NCBI GenBank assembly: GCA_021432635.1
Contig: MU270019.1
Span: 1,423,672-1,487,671 of the forward strand
DNA length: 64,000 bases
Direction of reading: 5' to 3'
Source: Thozetella sp. PMI_491
Taxonomy: Eukaryota; Ascomycota; Sordariomycetes; Chaetosphaeriales; Chaetosphaeriaceae
Within the stretch, counting starts at the first letter, position 1; every line of letters begins with the position of its first letter. Shown piece after piece: positions 56,793-64,000 of the stretch. Under the pieces are notes generated by a model. That model was not told where the DNA came from. It did no database searches and saw only the letters and a program-made list of their open reading frames with translations. Position numbers and translations under genes: made by a program.

Positions 56793-57633
56793 CTTGAATG
56801 ACCTCGTGGATCTCGTTTGCCGATTTATAGCACGTCGTTGGTCGTGAGCCAAGGTAGTTAGCTGGGGGTTGAGTGGGCACCCGGTTCGACAGACGAATGG
56901 TTGAGGTGGATAGCGGTGACCAGGGCTTTAGTATACTTCTACTACTGCTGGCTTATCGCCTCTTAGCTGCCAAGGCCGTTTGGCCTCGAAATATTAGAAA
57001 GTGTGCCATCTACGTTTCCGCTCAACATGACCAGAGCCACGGGAAGTCGGAATATCTAGGCCAAAAAAAGTCGTGTGTTTCAAATAGATGCAGAGGACAT
57101 GAGACGACGTCGATGCCCTATTTAACACTAGAGCATGGACCAGTTTCAGCCCAAGCAACTAGCCACACAAGTTTCGCTAAAATTGAATGCCACTCCTTGC
57201 TACCATGCTTCAGACCAAGCGCAATGCTGTCTACGCTATGGTACAATCTTCGTCGCCTTTGGTTCCCCAAGCTGCAATTAAGCTACATTTTTTTTTACCG
57301 GCCTGCACCCCTTAGCGTTCTGCTGCTAAGTAGAGCTTCCTCGCCTAAAGTTTACCTCTGCAAATGCTTCCAATAATAGCCACCTTCGTCTGATGCATAC
57401 TTAGAACCACGTATCTATGCTTGGCAAGTATTAAGAACACACAGTCGACAGGTTTTGGAGTTCATGGGTGCTGATTGGAGGGGCGTGGGTATCTATATGG
57501 GATATCAATAATTTTCTTAACCTCTAGGTAAGAAGTACATAACACACGAGCCCGATAAGTAGAAGCTCTGGCGCCATTGTTGTTTCCGGTCTTCCTCTTG
57601 GTGATCTCCATCCTCCTACCTGGGAAGGCGTGT

Positions 57634-57664
<31 letters not shown>

Positions 57665-58861
57665 CACCATCCCCTTGCAAGATTGGGTCATGCCGCATCT
57701 GAAGTGACCGTGCGGGCTGAGACAGCTAATACCAGTAGCGCCAATTTTCATATTCATAGTGCAAACCCCTGGATAAGCTGGAATGCGTTAAAACGAAACA
57801 TCTGGGGCGTCTGTTCAATCGCTATCCGAGCTTCCGGACAGTATTGGCTGTACAGATGGGCAACACGGGATAGACTCCGCCGGCTGGTCGCCTTTGGTCG
57901 CTTTGCTATTTTGATGCATTTGCAATACTGATACATACGGGTCTAGTTTCTGCTTGTTCATATATATTTTTCTTTCTTGGCAGATGCCGAACATAACCAC
58001 CTTAGACGGTACGCCTTTTATCAACGTTGTATTAACATGTACATTGACCTCGATAGAGCATAAAACTAAGAGGCAACTCAGTAAGGCAATGTCACTCCCT
58101 TAGTCAAGTGCCGTTTGTGGCTCTTTGGGCGGGTTCAGATAGCTTACTGGCTATAGATGGATAAGAGTTCCAACTTAAAGCTCGCAAATACTACCGCCAG
58201 TCAGTAAAATAAAAAAAAAGGCTTCATTAAATCTTGAGCTCCCATGTTTTCTTGTATGAAGTAAAAAGCACCGTACAGCTGAGTCCAGGTTCAGTGCCCG
58301 CTTTTGGAGTGGGTGCACATTCTTTTAAAGCACGGTGGCGGACGTCTGGCCAGTGAGCATCCCTCGTACCTGAGCAACTTCATATCGCTTCACATTTCAG
58401 AAGCTTCAAAGCGCTTACCAAGTGTAGCTAGTCATTCAACTTGGTAGCCAAATAGCAAAATTCAGGAGGTTTCAAGGTCGATACCCAGCTCTATAAACTA
58501 CACTTGCGGTTGTTTCTGGCCACAGGCGGTGCGACGCTATTACACTATCTAGACTACCGTTATCAGCGCATAGCGCTATGAGTCATCTCGATATTATATC
58601 CTGATAGTAATCGTTGAGAACATGCGAAAAACCGCTCCAAGTCTTCGCACACGTAGATTCTGTGACGCGACACGTTACTGTAGAGTACAGTACTTGAGTA
58701 CCTAACACAAATCAATAGCTAGCTGCTGGATGGCGAAGCATGGGGGCCGTTATCTTTATGTGACAAGTAGGCCCGGCTTCTCGTCCAGGCTCCGCTACTG
58801 GCGATGCTCATCGAACGTACTAGTCCCTCGCTGCCTAGCACGACCCAACCCCACACTAAAG
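56793..58861. other. Gene-poor stretch with poly-A tract
   Basis: About 2 kb with no gene that I can support. A run of 26 A lies at 57639-57664. AT-rich sequence dominates from 57900 to 58300. No tRNA or transposon ends were found. Confidence 0.45.
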
Positions 58862-59837
58862 CTATACTGCCCCTGTTCCCTTTGGACTCCGTCCATTGGA
58901 GCTAACGCGCTCAAGCAATCGTTGAAAGTAAGACTTTAGACAAGGTAGGCAAGCAGCAATTATACCTATCTGCTCTTCTAAGTTAGACCATAAGGCGATC
59001 TGTAACCCGGTGATCCGAGTCTGGTCGCCGCCTGCGTGATTGTTGTAGGAATGGACGATGACCGTTTTGGTAATGGAAGCCGCCGACGCACAAAGGCACG
59101 AGCCCATCAGAATTAACATTATAATTCTGTCTTGGAGCGGCCTCTTGATGTGGACGATGAATGTCAAGGGGATGAGGGAAAAAATGATGTCTGTGGCTAT
59201 GGTGATCGCCGCGGTGACTGTGACGCTCATCCGAAATCCATAATCGCTCCAACAAGTCTTGTTAGTGATACTCGGATCCCAAAGCGCATTCAAAGGGACG
59301 CATCGAGTTGTCTGCATAACCGTGACGAATATAGCCATAACAATCTGGACGCCGATAATGAAGAAGAGAAAACGTCTCCACGGATTGCCCCGAAGTATTC
59401 GAAGAAGCATAAAGGCGGCACTGGTCTTGATAGTCGGCACGGATACAGCCGACATAACCTCAGAAACTACAGTCGCCCCAGCGCTCACGTAGTTATCCGC
59501 TAGAGAAAGGTATTGCGGTCGTTGGATCACCTTAGATGTAGCTACAACCACCGAGGCCCAGTCGGTGGCGGCGAAGAACTAAATTGCATCACGGTTTAGC
59601 TAACTGCCTGAGCAGACACCCGGTGAAAGAGTAAGAAGTAGCTCAAAGGCTTACAGCCGCAAGAACGATCAACCAGTCTTCGATCCTAATTCCGATGCTA
59701 GACTTGAACCTAGTATATATTCGCGTTGCAACAATAGTCGAAGAGACAGCAAACAAAGTTGAGATGAGCCCATCAAAAACGTAACTATAGTAAACCAGCA
59801 TATCTGGAATAGAAATTTGCACAGACGACGAAGCCAT
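58862..59837 (-). CDS. Rhodopsin-domain (PTH11/SAT4-like) membrane protein
   Basis: Two exons (59655-59837, 58862-59578) encode 299 residues from the ATG starting MASSSVQIS. The fungal integral-membrane rhodopsin domain is supported by IEDWLIVLAAFFAATDWAS across the phase-0 join, then SAAFMLLRI, then IVMAIFVTVMQTTRCVPLNA with WDPS, and CWSDYG followed by the helix TDIIFSLIPLTFIVHIK. ITGLQIALWSNLEEQIGII is the conserved last helix. These seven-helix-like proteins include PTH11-type receptors; many have unknown ligands. No CFEM domain is attached. It may start upstream at another ATG, but the preceding residues are not family-like. Confidence 0.87.
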
Positions 59838-62208
59838 ATTGATTTCCCTTGGGCGAGACAGAGCAAGGTGGAAGTCGGATACAGCGCAAATATAACGCAG
59901 TTCTGTCCTAAATGGAATCTCGACATATTTTGATCTGCAGCCATGGCCGCCTGGATGGGCTGCCAGCTTTAAGTAATTTTGTATCATGTGGTGCTCTTGC
60001 ATTAGTTGATGTCTCAGTTAGTGCTGAGCGGAGCAAGTAGCAATACTTTTTTTGTACTACGGTCAAGTCTCGCCGCTGGAATACGATTAAGGTTGTAGTC
60101 TATGGTTATTGTTCGTTATCGTTCCAGGACCCTATCTCATATTATTATTACTAGGCGGGTAGTTAATTAAAGCAGCTTTATAAGCAAATATGTAGTGTCC
60201 ATGAATACATTAGTATAGATGCAATCTGTTATTCTCTCCTAGGATTTTTAGACCTAGTTGACGTACAACCTGCCTGGCTTATCAAGATAAGACGTGTTTC
60301 TCCCAAGCACAAACTCAACCAATACGGTACGATAACCGCTGCCCAAGTGAGACAAAGGGCCGCCTCCAAGGATAACTCAGCATCAGCAAGTGACACCATG
60401 GCGTTAAAGGGCGAATATTGACCAGCGGCATAGAAGCAAAAGCAAAATCATAGCGCCGAGGATTATGTGCTCACCCCGCTGGCTGATCCTCGGCGTCTTG
60501 GCATAGCCCTCTAGTAGCCTTAAGTGTTTAGCAATTAAGTATCTCTCCTTGAGCCCCTCATACCTGGTGCGTGGCCGTTGCATTTACTATGTAATATCGC
60601 GGTCATCGTATAGGAATAGCTGTGAAAATGTGCGTCCGGGAACTGGTGCCTATGTTGGCTTAGACTACTTTTTCCTGTGGTCTTCTGTAAGACGGGCGGA
60701 TTTATGGATACGGATTTTTCTGGAACACTTCCTCTTAGCATGGATACCTAGTCTCAAAGGGGAGAGAGGCTTGATGATGCACTCAACCTCTTCGCGTAAA
60801 TTGGCTGCCGGAAGGGAAATCTCGGTGAAATATACAACACCATGCCCAAGCTATGCTTGATGATCGCTCAGATGCCTCTGTGTATATTTCCTTCCCAGCC
60901 ATATTCTACTTTTGCTTTTTATTAATTTGGTGCAGCACCGTACCCGATTCTATGTGCAAAAAGTCTTGCGCGGCCGGTCTCGACCTCTCTTGATGCCTGA
61001 CGCATCGGGCCGTTCTACTCTCGATCGAACCTCGGCTCTATGAATCGTAGACAATATCACCTGGCTGTCGGTCTGGTTTTGGTGACATTGGAGCACGTCG
61101 AAATAGTCTGTGGAGAGATTATCGGAACTTGGAATAGGAAAGAAGAGAAGGTCCCCTACCTTGAAAGGCGGAGTTGAAGCTGGAGCTAGATATAGCAGTG
61201 TACTGTGGAGGCTGTTTACTTCGGTCCTGTACGCCGGGGGGCGAGGGCGAGGCTGTGCGAGTTTGCAGAATCTTCTATGGTCTCATGAGATTGGGATGGA
61301 TGGTGTACGTCGTGCTACTGTGCGTGCTTCTGAAAAAGAATCCCCTCCCCGCATGGTATCCTGAATGAGATCTTGTTCGTATCATTTCCGGCCTCTCCGG
61401 TCTTCCTCTGCACTAACTCGTTTTCTCCTCTTTGGTTGGCGCTGCGGAGCCGAAGCAGGCTCCAGGACCTCACAAGACTGTGACGATGTAGTGGCCGATC
61501 CTGGTACAACCTTTTCATGCCCTTGTGTGACATTGCGGCTATAGATCACATTTTTCAGCTAGGCTATAGAGGCTGCGGACCTTTCGACGACTTGTAATTG
61601 CCTGTTGATCTGGGCTTGAATCGCATCTTTAAAGACATGTAATGTGACCTCTTCTCTCGTTAGACAACAACAATGGTGTGGTGTAAGGAGCGAGGGCCTT
61701 AATAAACTTTGTTGTAAAATGTAGCCAAGCCGATTAGAACTTTAACTGTGTATTTACTGATGGCCGTCAACCCCCCTAGAAAACAGTGTATAAATCATGG
61801 GGCCTCGCAGGGGATGTTTTATGCCTGCACCTGGAACGGGCTGTTCAAACCTGTACTTTACGGAAACAAGACTTCAAAGCAGGTCGGCTTTTGTCAGCCG
61901 AAGACAAGTGATTAACGTCTAGTTATGAGGAAAGGCTGTAACTATCTCTTATAACTATAGTTAAATAGCGACAATCTACTATACCTGGCATAGGTATAAG
62001 TTATAACTAACTGTTTTATTATAATCTCTATACAAAGGTATTCCAGCCAGACCTCTAGTCGCTGCTATACGCCGGCTTTTTAACAGCTCTAGCAGATCTT
62101 TTATACGGTCCCTACGACGGATGCCTCTGACATTTTCCCTATGTAAGACACTTCAAGTACGCATCCCAAGTAGCTAAAAGTCGACTTGGGGAAACTAGCT
62201 TATACTAG
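59838..62208. other. Gene-poor AT-rich stretch with possible decayed coding sequence
   Basis: About 2.4 kb. From 61041 a plus-strand frame reads NRRQYHLAVGLVLVTLEHVE. A different frame ends FYGLMRLGWMVYVVLLCVLL before a stop at 61368. Together these suggest remnants of a membrane protein broken by frame changes, but I cannot assemble a gene. Sequence from 61900 to 62060 is very AT-rich, as after RIP-type mutation. Confidence 0.4.
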
Positions 62209-62679
62209 ATAAGCAAATGGCACCAAGATAGTCTTGTCAGTCTCAGCACATTCAAATACCTGAAACAATTCATTCTGTACTGGTCTTCAAAATCATCTAA
62301 TGTAGAAGACTCTGCTTTATTACTCGAGGATCTTGACGATGTCTCGTTCCAAACGCAGCATCTTATTCGAGCGTTTTCAGATACAACACAATTTGTTACT
62401 TCTTTGATCCAATTGTTCGATATGAGACAGTCGGTCAGAGAGGCTATAAATGTAAGAAAAGTGACATACATTGCTTTAGTTTTCGTTCCTCTGTCGTGGG
62501 CTGCAAGCATCTTCAGCATGACAGAACAGTACACTCCTGGTGGTTCTCAGTTTTGGATATATTGGGTTGTGGCAATACCATTACTAGTCCTGGTCTTTAG
62601 TTTGTCTAGCGCGTTGCCGAGTCAAGTCTGGGGCCGGATAAGAGTGTTCATATTCACATTCCTCGGTATCATTCGGTAG
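62209..62679 (+). pseudogene. Broken CorA-like Mg2+ transporter fragment
   Basis: The open frame encodes about 156 residues resembling the C-terminal half of a fungal CorA-like channel. It has MRQSVREAINVRKVTYIAL, then VFVPLSWAASIFSM with TEQY in place of the GMN loop, then FWIYWVVAIPLLVLVF. The same frame has a TAG at 62206 and a TGA at 62128 just upstream. The preceding sequence (YVRHFKYASQVAKS region) still reads as protein-like between these stops. I find no intact N-terminal part, so this is probably a truncated or decayed copy. A short 3' exon of a spliced gene is possible. Confidence 0.6.
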
Positions 62680-63193
62680 CATGTATGTTCTCTTTACGTC
62701 TACTAAAAAGCACACGATATCACCTATTGTAACTAGAAAGAGTCTGCCAGTAAACTAATGGCCAACACTGGTGTTGTGATTCCCCCCTTGTAGCATAAGA
62801 CCAGAAGAACATACGAGTCGTAGGCGTTTTAAACCTAATGCTCATACCATTCGAAATATTCAGTTTTCAAGTACCGTGCTTCTATGAAGACTCCGTCCGT
62901 TTTGAGGTTATACGCCAGGTCAATATTAGAAGTCAGTGAGACAAAGGTTCTCAGCACCCTGAAGCGCACATAGGCTGTGTCCCCAACTTGATTTAATTTG
63001 CAAGAATTACTCATATGAAGACGATGGGCACTGAACTTGTACCCACTGTTCCTGGACACATGGCCTGGAACTTTGGGACCTGCCTCGGTACTTAGGTGCA
63101 TATATGCCGGGAACGGTAGACTCCAGATGATTGATGGTGGAATTTATTAAGAAATAACCAAAAACGGGAGCTCTTTAATCTATATTCGATGTC
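62680..63193. other. Intergenic
   Basis: About 510 bp. A minus-strand frame at 62835-63101 has no recognisable content. Confidence 0.45.
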
Positions 63194-64000
63194 TCAATAC
63201 CCCGAACGCGCAGCTTTCAGCTCGGCCGTGTACCAATTCTGAATGGCGCGAACATCGTAGCCTAAGGCTACGGTATCAACTACTTCTAGGTGTTTGCTAG
63301 CTAAAACTCTATCATTTGACAGCCTGGAAACCCATTTCCCATGCTTCCTGGCGGCGGCCACGATCTTTTTGATGGCTTCTACAAACTCAGGCTCGTCGCC
63401 TCTTGCGGGCACATAGCCGAGGACGGATAGAGCGAGGTCGTTGGGCCCTATGAAGATCATATCTTGATCCAAATAAGATTGATTCAGATAGCTGAGGGGC
63501 TGAGTCACTCACCGACACCTGGTACGGCGCAGATAGCATCGACGTTCTCAACGCCCATCTTGGTCTCAATTTGTATGGAAGTAATCGGCGTCTCGTTAGC
63601 TGTCTTGATGTACGTCGGGATGTCGATCCCGAGGGCGAGGCCGGGAAACGGCGAGCCCTACCACCTCAAGCCTTGAGGAGGAAACTTTGCATTTTGAATA
63701 ACAGCCCTGGCTTCCTCGGCGGTGTTGATCATAGGCAACACGATGCCCTGGGCGCCAGCATCCAAGGCGCGTTTGATCAGATCAACATGCGTCATCTGGA
63801 TTCGGACTAGTGGAGACACCCCTTGGGAAGCGATGGCAGCGACAGAGTTGTGCATGGTGTCGTCGCCGATGTGTCCATGCTCGCAGTCGACAACCACGGC
63901 GTCGAAGCCGCTGGAGGCTACAATCTGGGCTGTGCGAAAAGATGGTAGACCGAGAAAGGTTATAATCGGCTTCGAGTTTGCTTGGAGAGCATTGAGTAGT
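63194..64000 (-). pseudogene. HpcH/HpaI-type aldolase, 5' cut by window, in-frame stop
   Basis: Two exons are visible (63513 to beyond 64000, and 63194-63462). The encoded part runs from FLGLPSFRTAQIVASSGFDA through VVVDCEHGHIGDD and GAQGIVLPMINTAEEA to GLALGIDIPTYIK. It continues with the metal-site glutamate in IQIETKMGVENV, then joins in phase 1 through a GTGAGT intron (63463-63512) to DMIFIGPNDLALSVLGY. This is the HpcH/HpaI (2-keto-3-deoxy-sugar acid aldolase) family, which cleaves hydroxy-keto acids to pyruvate and an aldehyde. A TAG at 63658-63660 lies in frame between GLRW and GSPFPG, with family-like sequence on both sides. The gene is therefore either a recent pseudogene or carries a sequencing error. 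The N-terminus lies outside the window. Confidence 0.8.

Noticed and set aside
63652-63666. Very short intron GTGGTAG as an explanation of the in-frame TAG
   Set aside because: Seven bases is far too short for spliceosomal removal.
1-64000. CRISPR array, prophage, operon or bacterial origin
   Set aside because: No regularly spaced repeats or bacterial features; introns and protein families are clearly fungal.

Overview
The window looks like nuclear DNA of a filamentous ascomycete (Pezizomycotina, probably Sordariomycete-like). The evidence is short spliceosomal introns (about 50-86 nt, GT..AG, often with a CTRAC-like branch site), a HET-domain protein, a Zn2Cys6 regulator, an integral-membrane rhodopsin-domain (PTH11/SAT4-like) protein, a DUF6594 protein, STAND-related proteins and a GPI-anchored cysteine protein. 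I rebuilt exon structures by following reading frame and protein continuity across GT..AG sites; no transcript evidence was available.

Layout. 1-12 kb: a HET-domain gene, then a compact group resembling a small metabolite or detoxification cluster. It has a Zn2Cys6 regulator (minus) divergent from a 14-TM-type MFS exporter (plus), a trichothecene-3-O-acetyltransferase-like acyltransferase, and a secreted DUF8021-like protein. No polyketide, peptide or terpene synthase is present. The shared regulator/exporter promoter carries a perfect palindrome with a CGG-N2-CCG core. 13-23.5 kb: an allorecognition/immune-like block made of a fungal STAND N-terminal plus ubiquitin-like-domain protein without a NACHT, a hidden two-exon cysteine-rich secreted protein, a DUF7708-type STAND-like protein without a visible P-loop, and a divergently transcribed 1261-residue AAA ATPase. 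All five introns of the ATPase are phase 1, so every internal exon is symmetric. 23.9-41 kb: mostly conserved metabolism and transport, namely a polytopic membrane protein, a carotenoid oxygenase, a DUF1308-like protein, a short-chain dehydrogenase, a small two-TM protein, a trypsin-like protease, a ferric reductase and a Mn-type cation diffusion facilitator.

40.8-45.8 kb: a gene-poor stretch with simple repeats, G-rich tracts and a 211-bp inverted-repeat element (MITE-like) flanked by a 5-bp duplication. 45.8-56.8 kb: an unrecognised protein, a retropepsin-like aspartic protease-domain gene, a DUF6594 gene, a serine beta-lactamase-like hydrolase, an F-box/ankyrin protein and a GPI-anchored protein. 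56.8-64 kb: gene-poor again, with a rhodopsin-domain gene, a broken CorA-like fragment and, at the edge, an HpcH/HpaI-type aldolase gene interrupted by an in-frame TAG.

The functional themes are nonself recognition (HET, STAND-like, AAA, ankyrin, CorA-like), export and modification of small molecules, and metal handling (ferric reductase, CDF). Whether the immune-like genes act together is inference from proximity only.
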